Shown here: one piece after another, positions 20,286 to 30,362 of the stretch
Position numbering within the stretch: the first letter of the stretch is position 1
How the letters are laid out: each line of letters begins with the position of its first letter
Assembly (NCBI GenBank): GCA_963822485.1
Contig: CAWGHW010000008.1
Coordinates: 1 to 64,000, forward strand
Length of the DNA: 64,000 bases
From: DASUBV01 sp963822485
Lineage (GTDB): Bacteria > Actinomycetota > Actinomycetes > Streptosporangiales > Streptosporangiaceae
Direction: 5' to 3'
Notes under the pieces: model-generated
The model's database searches: none
Told to the model about the DNA's origin: nothing
The model's input: only the letters and a program-made list of their open reading frames with translations
Translations under genes and position numbers: made by a program

Positions 20286-21289
20286 GCCGACTTCCGATCC
20301 GCCCCGCGGCGCTGGCCGCGGCGGCTGCGGGGCTGTCCTATGCCGCGCTCCGGCAGCGTCCCCCGGGCGGCGACGCCACCTGGTCCCGGACCAACCACCG
20401 CGGCGAGCCGGTCACGCTGCTAGAAGGGCCCGCCGTCGCCATCGGCGGCATGGCGGGAGCGCTGGCGGCCCGCGGCCTGACCGGGCGGGACCGCGCGGCC
20501 ATGCTGGTGGCCGGGTCCGCCGCCGCGGCCCTGGGCGGGTATGACGACCTGGCCGGCAGCGGGTCCAGCCGCGGGTTCCGCGGCCACCTGGGCGCACTCC
20601 GACGCGGCGAGCTGACCACCGGGGCGGTCAAGCTGGCCGGGATCGGCGCGGCGGGCCTGGCGGCCAGCGCCCTGCTCGGCCCGGACGGCAGGGACGGCGG
20701 TGACGAAGGCCGCGGGGGCGGGGGCCGGGTGCTGGGCGCGGCTGATTTCGTGATCAACGCGGGCCTGGTGGCGGGCGGCGCGAACCTGCTGAACCTGTTC
20801 GACCTGCGGCCCGGCCGGGCGATCAAGGTCGCGCTAGGCACCGGCGGCGTGCTCGCCGCGACCTCGGAGCGCGGCCGCACGGCGGCGGCCGCCCCGCTCG
20901 GCGCGGCCGCCGCGCTGCTGGCCGAGGACCTGGGCGAGCGGGCCATGCTCGGCGACGCCGGGGCCAACGCGCTCGGCGCGCTGCTGGGTACCGCCGCCGC
21001 CAGCGCGCTGCCCCGTCCGGCCCGCGCGGTGATCCTGGCCGCAGTCGTCGGCCTGACCGCGGCCAGCGAGGTGGTCAGCTTCAGCAAGGTCATCGAGCGC
21101 ACCGCCCCGCTGCGCTGGCTGGACATGCTCGGCCGGCGTCCCGTCCCGGCCCGCCATCGCGGCACCGGGGTGGCCGGGCGGGCCAGCCGGGCCAACGGGT
21201 CCCCGCGGCCCGGCGAGGCGGCGGACGGCGCCCCCGCAGCGGGCGCGCAGGCCGGGCCGACAGCCCCGGCGAGCGCTCCGCCCCGGTGA
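20282..21289 (+). CDS. MraY/WecA-like polyprenyl-phosphate sugar-1-P transferase homologue
   Basis: 335 residues, polytopic. It keeps family marks: GGYDDLAG (Asp-Asp), RGFRGHL, ANLLNLFDLRPGRA and MLGDAGANALGALLG. The family moves a sugar-1-phosphate from a UDP-sugar to a lipid phosphate on the cytoplasmic face. The short soluble stretches and the Asp motif without the usual downstream acidic residue make activity uncertain. Four-base overlaps with both neighbours place it in the SteA/SteB/MurJ envelope chain. The C-terminal 50 residues are low complexity. Confidence 0.82.
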   Translation: MSRLPIRPAALAAAAAGLSYAALRQRPPGGDATWSRTNHRGEPVTLLEGPAVAIGGMAGALAARGLTGRDRAAMLVAGSAAAALGGYDDLAGSGSSRGFRGHLGALRRGELTTGAVKLAGIGAAGLAASALLGPDGRDGGDEGRGGGGRVLGAADFVINAGLVAGGANLLNLFDLRPGRAIKVALGTGGVLAATSERGRTAAAAPLGAAAALLAEDLGERAMLGDAGANALGALLGTAAASALPRPARAVILAAVVGLTAASEVVSFSKVIERTAPLRWLDMLGRRPVPARHRGTGVAGRASRANGSPRPGEAADGAPAAGAQAGPTAPASAPPR

Positions 21290-22962
21290 CCGAGCCCGCG
21301 CCGCCGGTCACCCAGGACATCCCGGAGCGCGCCGCCCGACCGCGCCCCGCCATCGGCGCCGGCATCGGCCGGGCCGCCGCGCTGATCGCGGTGCTGACCA
21401 TCTGCGCGCGCCTGCTCGGCCTGGCCCGCCAGGTGGTGTTCGCGCACACCGTCCAGGCGTACTGCCTGGGCACGGCGTACACCACCGCCAACCAGGTGCC
21501 CAACATCATCTACGACATCGTGCTGGGCGGCGCGCTGACCAGCGTCATGGTGCCGGTGCTGGCCCGGTCCGCGCGGCGGGCGGGCACCGACCCGGCCGCC
21601 GCCCGGCAGGTCACCCAGACCTCCTCGGCCCTGCTGACCTGGACCGTAGTCATCCTGGCTCCGGTCAGCGTGATCATCGCCGTGGCGGCCGGCCCCATCG
21701 CCGCCCTGCTCAACCCGGCCAACCCGGCCGGGCACTGCGGCCACGCCAGCATGATCACCCTGACCAGCCGCATGATCACGGTTTTCGCGCCGCAGGTGCT
21801 CTGCTACGGGCTGGCCGTGGCCCTGTACGGGATACTCCAGGCCCACCGCCGGTTCACCGCGCCCGCGCTGGCGCCGGTCGTCTCCAGCCTGGTGGTGATG
21901 GCGGCGTACCTGCTGTTCGTGCCGTTCGCCGCGGGACACCGCCGGCAGGTGGCCGGCCTGCCCGTCTCCGCGGAACTGATCCTGTCGGTCGGCACCACGC
22001 TGGGCGTCGCCGCGCTGGCCCTCACCGCGCTGGTGCCCGCCATCGCGCTGCGGCTGCGGCTGCGGCCCACGCTGCGGTTTCCCGCGGGCGTCGCCCGGCA
22101 GGCCAGGGGCCTGGCCGGCTACGGCATCTCGGCGCTCATCGCCCAGGACGCCGCGCTGCTGGTGGTGATCCGGCTGGCCAACGGCAGCGCCACCCAGGGC
22201 GCGGTGGTGCTGTACGGATACGGCTGGCAGGTCTTCGAGTCCATCTACGCCGTGCTCGCCGTACCCATCGTCATCAGCGCGTTCCCGGTCCTGTCGGGCA
22301 GCGACAGCACCGAGTTCGACGAGACCTCCGCCGGGTCCAGCCGGGCCGTGCTGCTGATGTCGTTCCTGGGCGCGGCACTGCTGGCCGCAGTGGCCACCCC
22401 GGCCGCCCGCGTATTCGCCGGTCACGGCCAGGTCCTGGAACTGGCCCTGGGCTTCGCCGCGTTCGCGCCCGGCCTCATCGGCTACGGGCTGATGGCCTGC
22501 CTGTCGCGGGTGCTACTGGCCTCGGGCCGCAACGCCATCCCCGCCGCAGCCATGGTCGGCGGCTGGCTGGCGGTGATCGGCGCCGACATCGCGCTCGTGC
22601 ACCTGGCCTCGCCGCGCTGGGTCGTGGCCGCCCTCGGCCTGGGCAACACGGTCGGCTTCACGATCGCGGCCGTCGCCCTGGTACTCGCGGTCCGCCGGGT
22701 CCGGGGCCTCGCGGCCCTGCGCGCGACGGCCAGGGCCACCCTCGCCGGGCTGGCGGCCGGGCTCGCCGGGGCGGCCGTCGGCGCCGCCGTCGGCGTGCTC
22801 GCGACCCAGGGCCGGCACTCGCCGCCGCTCGTGCTGGACGGGGTGGCCGCGGCGCTGGCCGCCGCCTGCGCGGCGGCCGTCTTCGGCGGCGTGGCCTACG
22901 TGCTCGACGGCGGTGAGCTACGCGCCGCCATCGGACGCGTCCGCCGGACGGCGACCAGGTGA
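21286..22962 (+). CDS. murJ: MurJ/MviN-type lipid flippase
   Basis: 558 residues from GTG 21286 (GTGA overlap). It has about 14 membrane helices and typical MurJ N-terminal features (ARLLGLARQVVFAHT, ANQVPNIIYDIVLGGALTS). MOP-superfamily MurJ moves lipid II across the membrane for peptidoglycan synthesis. A separate MurJ with a pseudokinase domain usually sits near the chromosome origin in actinobacteria, so this may be a second paralogue serving division or another lipid-linked sugar. It is coupled to the MraY-like gene and to a glycosyltransferase. Confidence 0.88.
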   Translation: MTEPAPPVTQDIPERAARPRPAIGAGIGRAAALIAVLTICARLLGLARQVVFAHTVQAYCLGTAYTTANQVPNIIYDIVLGGALTSVMVPVLARSARRAGTDPAAARQVTQTSSALLTWTVVILAPVSVIIAVAAGPIAALLNPANPAGHCGHASMITLTSRMITVFAPQVLCYGLAVALYGILQAHRRFTAPALAPVVSSLVVMAAYLLFVPFAAGHRRQVAGLPVSAELILSVGTTLGVAALALTALVPAIALRLRLRPTLRFPAGVARQARGLAGYGISALIAQDAALLVVIRLANGSATQGAVVLYGYGWQVFESIYAVLAVPIVISAFPVLSGSDSTEFDETSAGSSRAVLLMSFLGAALLAAVATPAARVFAGHGQVLELALGFAAFAPGLIGYGLMACLSRVLLASGRNAIPAAAMVGGWLAVIGADIALVHLASPRWVVAALGLGNTVGFTIAAVALVLAVRRVRGLAALRATARATLAGLAAGLAGAAVGAAVGVLATQGRHSPPLVLDGVAAALAAACAAAVFGGVAYVLDGGELRAAIGRVRRTATR

Positions 22963-24271
22963 GCGGGCCGAACGGCCCGGACTGGCGAGGCGGGGGCTGG
23001 GTGGCTGGCGGGTCAGGCGGCTGGGAGAGCCGGGCGGGGGCAGCGGGACGGGGGAGCCGAGCGTCGCTGTGGTGCTGGGCACCGCCTCCGGCGGCACGGC
23101 CCGGCACGCCGGCATGCTGGCCGAGGGCTGTCGCCGGGCCGGGCTGCCCGTCCTGGCCATCGGGCCGGCCAGCGCGAGCCCGCGTTCCGCGCGGGCGCGG
23201 ACGCCTGGCCGGGCGACCGCGACGATCCGGGGATCCCGTTCCACCTGGCCGAGATCTCCGACCGGCCCCGCCCCGCCCGCGACCTGATCGTGCTCCTCCG
23301 GCTGCGCCGGCTGCTACGCCAGGCCCGGCCGGACGTGGTGCACGCGCACGGCATGCGGGCCGGGGCGTTCGCGGCGCTGGCCCTGCGGCCGGTGCGACGG
23401 GGCGACTCCGGCCGCATCGGCAACTCGGGCGGGCGCGGCAGGGCCCGGCCACTCGGGTCGACCCGGTCACTCGGGTCGGCGCGGCCGTCCGGCGCTGGTC
23501 GTGACCGTGCACAACGCCCCGCCATCCGGCCGGGCCGGGCGGGCCGTGTTCGGCCTGCTCGAGCTGATCTGCGCCCGGCGCGCCGACGCTGTGCTCTGCG
23601 CGTCAGCGGACCTGGCCGACCGGATGCGGCGCCGGGGCGCGGCCGGCGTCGCCGAGTTCAACGTGCCCGCACTGCCCGTGCCCCCGCCATCCGATGAGGC
23701 GGTGGCCCGGGCCCGGCGCGACATCGGCGCAGCCGGGCGGCCCGTCGTGCTGGCGGCCGGGCGGCTGGCCCCGCAGAAGGGCTTCGACATCCTGGTGGCC
23801 GCCGCCGCGTACTGGCGGGACCGGGATCCCGCCCCCCGGCTGGCCATCGCGGGGAGCGGCCCGCTGGCCGCCGAGCTGACCGCGGCCGCCGGACGGTCCG
23901 GTGCGGACCTGGTGCTGCTGGGGGAGCGGGATGACGTGCCGGCCCTGCTGACCGCGGCCGATATAGTCGCGGTCCCCAGCCGCTGGGAGGCACGGGCGCT
24001 GATCGTGCAGGAGGCGCTGCGCGCCGGAGCGCCGGTCGTGGCCGCCCGTACGGGCGGGACGCCGGGCCTGACCGGGCCGGATGCCGCGATCCTGGTGCCG
24101 CCCGAGGATGCCGGGGCGCTGGCCGCGGCGATCCTGGCGGTTCTCGACGACCCCGCGCTGGCGGCCCGGCTATCCGAGGCGGCGCGAGCCCGGGCGGCGG
24201 CGCTGCCGTCGCCGGCGGACGCCGTAACCGCGGCCAGGGCCGTTTACCGGGACGTGCGGTCCGGCCGGTAA
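22959..24271 (+). CDS. GT4-like glycosyltransferase, two or three frame slips
   Basis: GTG 22959 overlaps the murJ stop. The pieces of one GT-B enzyme lie in alternating frames: SVAVVLGTASGGTARHAGML (about 23060-23180), then FHLAEISDRP...PDVVHAHGMRAG (about 23190-23400), then LVVTVHNAPPSG to the end at 24271. The C-terminal domain holds VLAAGRLAPQKGFDIL and the donor-binding region VPSRWEARALIVQEAL (acidic E at the usual site). Joining needs shifts near 23050, 23180 and 23415-23490, the last in a local repeat. The enzyme would act on the cytoplasmic side and fits the envelope chain. Substrate unknown. Confidence 0.8.
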
Positions 24272-24466
24272 CTCACGTCGCACCGGCTCGGCGGAGTACG
24301 ACAAACCTCAGGCGCAATATGCATCTGTCAACGTGCAAAATGCGGGGTTGTTCTCCGATAACGAAGATTTTGACCGTTTCTCCTGAACAAAGGTTGCTTG
24401 GTGTGATGAGCTAGCGCCACTGGGGTCGTGCCGTCATCCCCGCTGACGGCCCTGGGGGGTTTAGTC

Positions 24467-26898
24467 ATGAGCAAGCGAGCTGGTTCCAGGCCGCCCGCTG
24501 ATCGGCCGGGTAGCACCCCGGCGGGTCGGTCGCGCCTGGAAGCAGCCATCCGCGAGGCGGAGGTGCACGAAACACCGGCCCGCGAGGTGGCAGCCGGCGA
24601 GTCGGTGGTGGACCTGGAGACGGTTGTCGCCGAGGCGGCGGTGCACGAGGAACCGGCTCGCGAGGCAGCCATGCTGGAGGTGCCGCTCAGCGAGACTCCG
24701 GTCCTCCTGGCGGCAGCGGCCCAGGCGCCGGAGCGTGAAGCACCGGTCCGCGTGGCACCGGCCCGTGAGGCGCGGCCGTGAGGCGCCGGCCCGTCAGGCG
24801 CCGGGCCCGGCGGCGGCATCGCCCGCGGCGCCGGCTCGTGAGGCGCCAGGCCTCGGGGTGACCGATTCCGAGGGACCCGCTCGTGAGGCAGCAGAACAGC
24901 CCGCCCGTGAGGCGGCTGAACAGGAGGCGAGAGTCTCCGAGGTAGCGCACGAGGCGCCGGGCCGCGACGCGGCAGTGGCCGAGAATGCTGCGTCACGAGG
25001 CGGCAGTCTCGAAGGGACCGGTCGTAGAGACCCCAGGCCGTCAGGCGCCGGACGCGGAGGCGCCGGATGCGTCGGTCGCCCAGGCACCGGACGCGGCGGA
25101 TGCCCAGGCAGCGGACGCTAAGGCACTGGACGCTAAGGGCCCGGACGCTAAGGGCCTGGACGCTGAGGCGCCGCTGCATGAGGTGCCCGCCCGCGAGACA
25201 GCAGGCCACGAGGCGAAAGTCTCCGAGATACCAGTGGGAGAGACCCCGATCCGCCCGACGCCTGCCGCCGCAGCACCAGTGCGTGACGCGCCGGTCCGCG
25301 AGGTAGAGGTATCAGGTCCCGACGCGGCAGCCTCGAACTCCCCGGTCCGCGAGACCCCGGTCCGCGAGACCCCGGTCCGCGAGGTAGAGGTACCAGGTCC
25401 CGACGCGGCAGCCTCGAACCCGCCGGTCCGTGAGGCCCCGGTCCGCGAGACACCCGTCCCTGAGACCCACGTCGCTGAGACATCCGTCCCCGAGACCCGG
25501 CTCCGCCCGCCCGCGCCCGGCGTCCCGATCCCTGACTCACCGACCGGCGCGGCGCCGGTAAGCAGCCAGCCGCGCCCCGGTCAGCCCAGCCCCGCCCGGC
25601 CTGAGACCGCAAAGCCCGACCCAGCAAAGCCTCACGCCGCAAACCCTTCCCCCGCAAAGCCCGACACGGCAAAGCCCACCCCGGCCAAGCCCGCCTCCGC
25701 ACCGCCCGCCCCGGCAAAGCCCGACATCGCACCACCCGAGAGCGCCAAGACTGACCGCCCCCGGCCGGCCACGATCAAGCCGAGCCGCGTCGAGCCCGGC
25801 CGCCCCAAGACCAGCCCGCCCGAGCCCCCGCCCGCCCCGCCCGCCGCGCCCGCCGCTCCCTCCGCCCAAGAGGGCGCGCCGCCCTGGTCGCAGGTCATCG
25901 CCACCACCCTCCAGCTGTGGCTGGGCCGCCGGGTGCGCCGCGGCCGGGATGCGCTGGCCCGCCCGGTGCGCCGCTCCCGCCGCTGGGCCGGGGTCCTGGG
26001 GCTGGCCATCGTGGTGTTCGCGGCCGGCGCCCTGACCATCGCCCTGGCCCAGAACCGTGGTGGCCAGAGCGGGCACCCGGCCTCGGGCAGCAGTGGGCGC
26101 GCTGACACCACCGGCAGCTCGAATCCGGTCCGGCTCAGCCCCGCCGCGCTGGAGGCGGCCGCGCGCAACCGCCAGCAGGCGGCGGCCTGGATCACCGCCC
26201 AGGTCAGCCACGCCGCGATCGTGTCCTGCGACCCGGTGATGTGCCAGGCGCTCACCACGGCGGGCTATCCGGCGGGGGACCTGCTGACCCTGGGCCCGTC
26301 GGCCACCGACCCGATGGGCTCGCAGATCGTGGTGGACACCACCGTGCTGCGCAACCAGCTCGGCAGCAAGCTCCCCAGCGTGTACGCCCCGGTGGTCATC
26401 GCCGGCTTCGGCACCGGCGCGAGCCGGGTCGACGTCCGGGTCGAGGCGCCCGACGGCGCGGCTGCCTACGCGGTGTCCCAGCGCGCCGACCTGCTGACCC
26501 GCCAGCAGGACGGCCAGCAGCTGATGGGCAACAAGGGCCTGCACCTGGCCGCGGCCGCCCGGCAGGCCATCGCCGCGGGCGACGTGGACACGCGCCTGCT
26601 GGTCACCCTGGTCGCGCTGATGGGTCAGCGCTACCCGATATACGTCTACCGCTTCGGCGACGTGGGCCCTGGCGCCACGCCCGGCGTGCCGATGCGGATG
26701 ATGCGGATCGCCGCGCTGGTCCAGCGCGGGCAGCACGCCAGCAGCTACCTGCACTCGGTGCTGCATTTCCTGGCCTCGCAGCAGCCGCCGTACCGGGCCA
26801 GTGTCCAGGTACTGCACCTGCCCGGCGCCAAGACCTCGATCCAGATCGAATTCGCCGCGCCCAGCCCGCTCGGGCTGCTCGCGCACGGACAGAAATGA
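24467..26898 (+). CDS. Repeat-stalk single-pass membrane protein (two frame slips)
   Basis: ATG 24467 follows GGGGGG. The N-terminal 500 residues are low complexity: units such as ETPVRE, REAPVR, PDAKAL and DPAKP repeat with near-fixed spacing of Glu, Arg and Pro. One membrane helix (GVLGLAIVVFAAGALTIAL) lies near 26000-26060. A globular domain of about 270 residues without a recognised family follows outside (WITAQVSHAAIVSCDPVMC, FGDVGPGATPGVPMRMM). Frame slips near 24771-24779 (two C runs look shortened) and 24980-24995 break the stalk. It heads a probable operon with the DUF4397 and sortase genes. The gap 24272-24466 before it is less GC-rich and probably holds its promoter. Confidence 0.75.
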
Positions 26899-26964
26899 AC
26901 CCCGCGTTACCTCAGCACCTGCCGCGTACCGCGCGGCAGTCAGGAATTACCAGAGGGGGAAGAC

Positions 26965-27846
26965 ATGATCGCTTCCGCATTGACCGGGAGGCTGACTAGG
27001 CTCCTGGGGACCGTGGCCCTGACCGGGATCGGCGTGCTCGGACTGGCCGTCTCGGCCGCCCCGGCCGTCTCGGCGGCCAGCTCATCGGGCGTCGGCTGGA
27101 TCCGGCTGGCCCACCTGTCACCCAACACCCCGGCCGTCGACGTGTACCTGTACTCGTTCCATGACCCGAGCGCGCGGATCGTGCTCCATCACGTGGCTTA
27201 CGGGACGGTCTCGTCGTACCAGCAGGTGCCCGCGGGCGAGTACACCGTCGCCATGCGCGGGGCGGGGGCCGCGCCCAAGACCAAGCCGGTCCTGTCCGCC
27301 ACGGTCGACGTGGCCGCCGGCGGTGCCTACACCGTCGCGGGCATGGGCCCGTTCAAGGGCCTGCGGCTCCAGGTGCTGACCGACCGGCTGAAGACGCCCA
27401 AGGGCAAGGTCCTGGTGCGCGTCATCCAGGCGTCCATGCACCAGGAGCGCGTGACGGTCTCGGTGGGCGGCAAGAAGCTGGCCAGGCACCTGGCCTTCTC
27501 CCACGTCAGCGGCTACGTGGCCGTCCGGCCCGGCACCCTGCGGGTGCACGCGGCGGGCGCGACCGCGTCCTGCACGCGCACCGTGAGCCTCACCGCGGGC
27601 AGCATCCACACCCTGGTCGTGCTGGACTCCTCCAACACGACGCTGGGCGTCACCGACCTGATGGACGCGCAGGGCAGCAAGGTCGACCCCGTCGGCGCGG
27701 CGCAGACCGGGTTCGGCGGCACCGCGCCGCGGCCGGGCGAGCCCATGCTGCCGTGGGCCGCGGCGGCGGGCGCCGGCCTGCTGGCGGCGGTCGGCGGCGG
27801 GCTGCTGGTGAGCCGCCGCAGGCGGCCCGCGCTGCACGCGCGCTGA
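26965..27846 (+). CDS. Secreted DUF4397 domain protein, wall-anchor-like C-terminus
   Basis: 293 residues; ATG 26965 after GAGGGGGAAG. The signal peptide ends about AVSAAS. Two DUF4397 beta-sandwich repeats follow (VGWIRLAHLSPNTPAVDVYL is diagnostic). The C-terminus has a hydrophobic helix (LPWAAAAGAGLLAAVGGGLLV) then RRRRP, shaped like a sortase sorting signal. The motif itself is not LPXTG or LAXTG; GEPMLPWA is the nearest. It is 66 bp behind the stalk gene and 11 bp before the sortase gene, so it is the obvious candidate substrate. Confidence 0.88.
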   Translation: MIASALTGRLTRLLGTVALTGIGVLGLAVSAAPAVSAASSSGVGWIRLAHLSPNTPAVDVYLYSFHDPSARIVLHHVAYGTVSSYQQVPAGEYTVAMRGAGAAPKTKPVLSATVDVAAGGAYTVAGMGPFKGLRLQVLTDRLKTPKGKVLVRVIQASMHQERVTVSVGGKKLARHLAFSHVSGYVAVRPGTLRVHAAGATASCTRTVSLTAGSIHTLVVLDSSNTTLGVTDLMDAQGSKVDPVGAAQTGFGGTAPRPGEPMLPWAAAAGAGLLAAVGGGLLVSRRRRPALHAR

Positions 27847-27857
27847 CGTCGGGCCTG

Positions 27858-28535
27858 ATGCGCGAACAGGCCACTGATCGCGGCGGCCGGCATATCTCGC
27901 CCATCCGGGTGATACGCCGGCCCGCCGCGGTCGTGGCACTGCTGATCGGCCTGGTCCTGGCCGGGGCGGGCGTCACCGGGCTGGCGGTCGCCAGCCAGAC
28001 CGGCCGGGCGGCCACCCCGGTCGGCAAGCCGCGGCTGGCCCCGGTGCCCGCCGGCCAGTGGGCCGCCGTCCCGCCGGCCACGGTGCGGTCCGTGGCCCGC
28101 CCGGTCCGGCTGTACATCCCGGCCATCGGCGTGCGTACCCGGCTGATCCGGCTCGGCCTGACCGCGAGCGGGGCGCTCCAGGTGCCGGGCAGCACGGCCG
28201 TGGCCGGCTGGTACACCGGCAGCCCGCGGCCGGGCGAGCCCGGCGGCGCGGTCATCGCCGGGCACATCGACTCGATCGCCGGTCCCGGCGTGTTCTTCCG
28301 GCTGCGGCTGATGCACCAGGGGGAGCGGGTCTTCGTCCGGCAGGCCAGCGGCCGGCTGGCGGTCTTCCGGGTGACCAGCGTGCATTCCTACCTGAAATCC
28401 AGGTTTCCGACCGGCACCGTGTACGGGCCGGCGCCGGATGCCCAGCTCCGGCTCATCACCTGCGGCGGCACCTTCGACGCGGCCACCGGCCACTACCTGA
28501 GCAATACGATCGTCTACGCGACGCTCGTGTCCTGA
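27858..28535 (+). CDS. Class F sortase
   Basis: 225 residues from ATG 27858. An N-terminal membrane helix (VVALLIGLVLAGAGVTGLAV) precedes the sortase barrel. The catalytic His is in IAGHIDS and the Cys in RLITCGGTFD, the class F pattern; the catalytic Arg cannot be assigned with confidence. Sortases cleave sorting signals and join proteins to the wall. Pairing with a DUF4397 gene is common in actinobacteria and suggests a dedicated enzyme-substrate pair. Confidence 0.9.
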   Translation: MREQATDRGGRHISPIRVIRRPAAVVALLIGLVLAGAGVTGLAVASQTGRAATPVGKPRLAPVPAGQWAAVPPATVRSVARPVRLYIPAIGVRTRLIRLGLTASGALQVPGSTAVAGWYTGSPRPGEPGGAVIAGHIDSIAGPGVFFRLRLMHQGERVFVRQASGRLAVFRVTSVHSYLKSRFPTGTVYGPAPDAQLRLITCGGTFDAATGHYLSNTIVYATLVS

Positions 28536-28558
28536 CGGGGCCGGCGCCAGCGCCTATC

Positions 28559-29116
28559 ATGGCCCGCATGGTCCGGATTCGCCCGGCGGGTGCCGCCGAT
28601 GGCCCGCCTATTGCCCGCATCCGCGCGGCCACCTGGCGCGCCGCCTATCCCGGACTCATCCCCGAGCAGACGCTGGCCGAGCGGACCGACCCGGCGGCCG
28701 TCGAGCGCGAGGGCGAATGGCGCAGCGCGCACTCCATGGACGGGGTGCTGGTCGCCGAGGGCCCGGACGGAGACGACGGCCTGATCGGGTTCGCCGCGTT
28801 CGGCCCGGAGCGCGATGAGGGCTATCAGCTCGGCCAGCCGCAGCTCGAGCCGCCCGAGCACGGCCGCGGCGAGGTGTACGCGATCTACGTGCTGCCCGGT
28901 CAGTGGAGTTCCGGCGCGGGCCGGGCGCTCATGGACGCCGTGCTGAGCTTAGCGGCCGGCCAGGATTACACCGACGTCAGCTTGTGGGTGCTGGAGGCCA
29001 ACGCCAGGGCCCGGAGGTTCTACGAGAAGGCCGGCTTCCGGCTGACCGGGGAGAGCGGCGTGCTCGGCGGCCTGCGCGGCCTCACCCAGGTCCGGTACCG
29101 GCGGCTGGTCACCTGA
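28559..29116 (+). CDS. GNAT family N-acetyltransferase
   Basis: 185 residues from ATG 28559 or 28568. The fold is clear: RIRPAGAADGPPIARIR at the start, VYAIYVLPGQWSSGAGRALMD with the acetyl-CoA loop (motif A), and VLEANARARRFYEKAGF (motif B). It transfers acetyl groups from acetyl-CoA to an amine of unknown nature. It begins 23 bp after the sortase and may be the last gene of that operon. Confidence 0.88.
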   Translation: MARMVRIRPAGAADGPPIARIRAATWRAAYPGLIPEQTLAERTDPAAVEREGEWRSAHSMDGVLVAEGPDGDDGLIGFAAFGPERDEGYQLGQPQLEPPEHGRGEVYAIYVLPGQWSSGAGRALMDAVLSLAAGQDYTDVSLWVLEANARARRFYEKAGFRLTGESGVLGGLRGLTQVRYRRLVT

Positions 29117-29121
29117 CCCGC

Positions 29122-29181
29122 CCCGCCTCCAGCCGCCCCGCCTCCAGCCAGCCCAGCTCCAGCCAGCCCGCCTCCAGCCGG
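29122..29181. repeat. 15-bp tandem repeat, 4 copies
   Basis: Four copies of CCCGCCTCCAGCC(G/A)(C/G) lie between the convergent acetyltransferase and FAD oxidase genes. Confidence 0.8.
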
Positions 29182-29194
29182 CTCAGCCCTCCAG

Positions 29195-30325
29195 CTATCC
29201 CACCCTCAGCCAGCCCAGCCGCAGCCGCGCCGCCAGCCCGGCCAGTTCCGCGCCGCCGGCCAGCTCGTCCTCGCCGGTGGCCAGCGCGGCCAGCCACTCG
29301 CCGAGCAGCGGCCCGAACTTGAAGCCGTGGCCCGACGTGCCGCAGCCCACCACCACGTTGCCGATCCGGTCGAGGATGAAGTCCTCATCCGGGGTGTTGT
29401 CGTAGACGCAGCGCTCCAGCTGGACCGGCCGCGGGCGGCAACCGGGCAGGTGCCGCCGCGCCATCTCCTCCAGCTGCCGGACCAGCGCCGGGTCGGCCGA
29501 CTGGTCCTGCGACGCGCCCGGCCGCACCGGCGGCCCGCTGTGGTGCAGCCCGAACTTGTACCGCGGCGAGCCCGGCACCGGCAGGCCGTACGGAATCTGC
29601 TCGTCGTGGCACAGGAAGATCGGCATGCCCGCCCCCGTCGCCCCGTCCGCTCCGTCCGCCCCGCCCGGGTCGGCCGGCTCCAGGTAGGCCACCTGCTCCA
29701 GCGTCGGCGCCGATGGCAGGACCCCGCCCAGCAGGCCCGCCGTCTCGGGACCGGCGCAGATGACCGCCGCCCGGGCCGACAGCGGGCCCTGGCTGGTCTC
29801 GAGCGTGACCCGCCGCCCGTCATCGGCCAGCGCGCTGACCCGCACCCCGGTCCTGATGTCGGGCACCCCGGCAGCCAGCGCGGCCAGCGCCACGTCGGCC
29901 GCCGTCACCGCCGACTCGGGCTCCAGCAGCGCCGGCCCGTCCACGCGGACGCCGGGGAACCGGGCGCAGGCCTCGGCGGCCGACAGCAGCTCGGTCGGCG
30001 CGCCCGCCGCCGTCATGGCCTCGCGCACCGCGGCCAGGCCGGCGCCGGTCGTGAGCTGAGGGGTCGGATACAAGATTTTTCTCGAACAATGGTCTTCCAG
30101 GGCATGCCACAACTCCCGCGACTGCCGTGCGGCCCGGACAAAGGCCGGATCGTCGTAGCCGAGGCGGAAGATGCGGCAGCTGCCCTTGGAGCCCGCGCCC
30201 GGGTGCCCCACGCTGACCTGCTCCAGGACCGTGACCTCGCGTCCCCGCCGGGCCAGGGCCCGGCCCGCGGCCAGGCCCAGCAGCCCCGCGCCCACCACCA
30301 CGTAGTCGGCCTGCCGTGTCGTCAC
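29195..30325 (-). CDS. FAD-dependent oxidoreductase (DAO / monomeric sarcosine oxidase type)
   Basis: 376 residues. The FAD-binding Rossmann motif VVVGAGLLGLAAGRALARRG is at the N-terminus, followed by GSCRIFRLGY, a segment typical of MSOX/MTOX proteins. The C-terminus VVGCGTSGHGFKFGPLLGEW supplies the second FAD contact. The family oxidises N-methyl amino acids or related amines, releasing H2O2. The Cys that binds FAD covalently in MSOX would lie near KFG...; none is present there, so flavin may be non-covalent. The start faces the Clp-N gene across 93 bp. Confidence 0.88.
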   Translation of the reverse strand: MTTRQADYVVVGAGLLGLAAGRALARRGREVTVLEQVSVGHPGAGSKGSCRIFRLGYDDPAFVRAARQSRELWHALEDHCSRKILYPTPQLTTGAGLAAVREAMTAAGAPTELLSAAEACARFPGVRVDGPALLEPESAVTAADVALAALAAGVPDIRTGVRVSALADDGRRVTLETSQGPLSARAAVICAGPETAGLLGGVLPSAPTLEQVAYLEPADPGGADGADGATGAGMPIFLCHDEQIPYGLPVPGSPRYKFGLHHSGPPVRPGASQDQSADPALVRQLEEMARRHLPGCRPRPVQLERCVYDNTPDEDFILDRIGNVVVGCGTSGHGFKFGPLLGEWLAALATGEDELAGGAELAGLAARLRLGWLRVG

Positions 30326-30362
30326 GCGCGCCGCCCCGCGAAGGCTGGCGGCATGGTCACTT

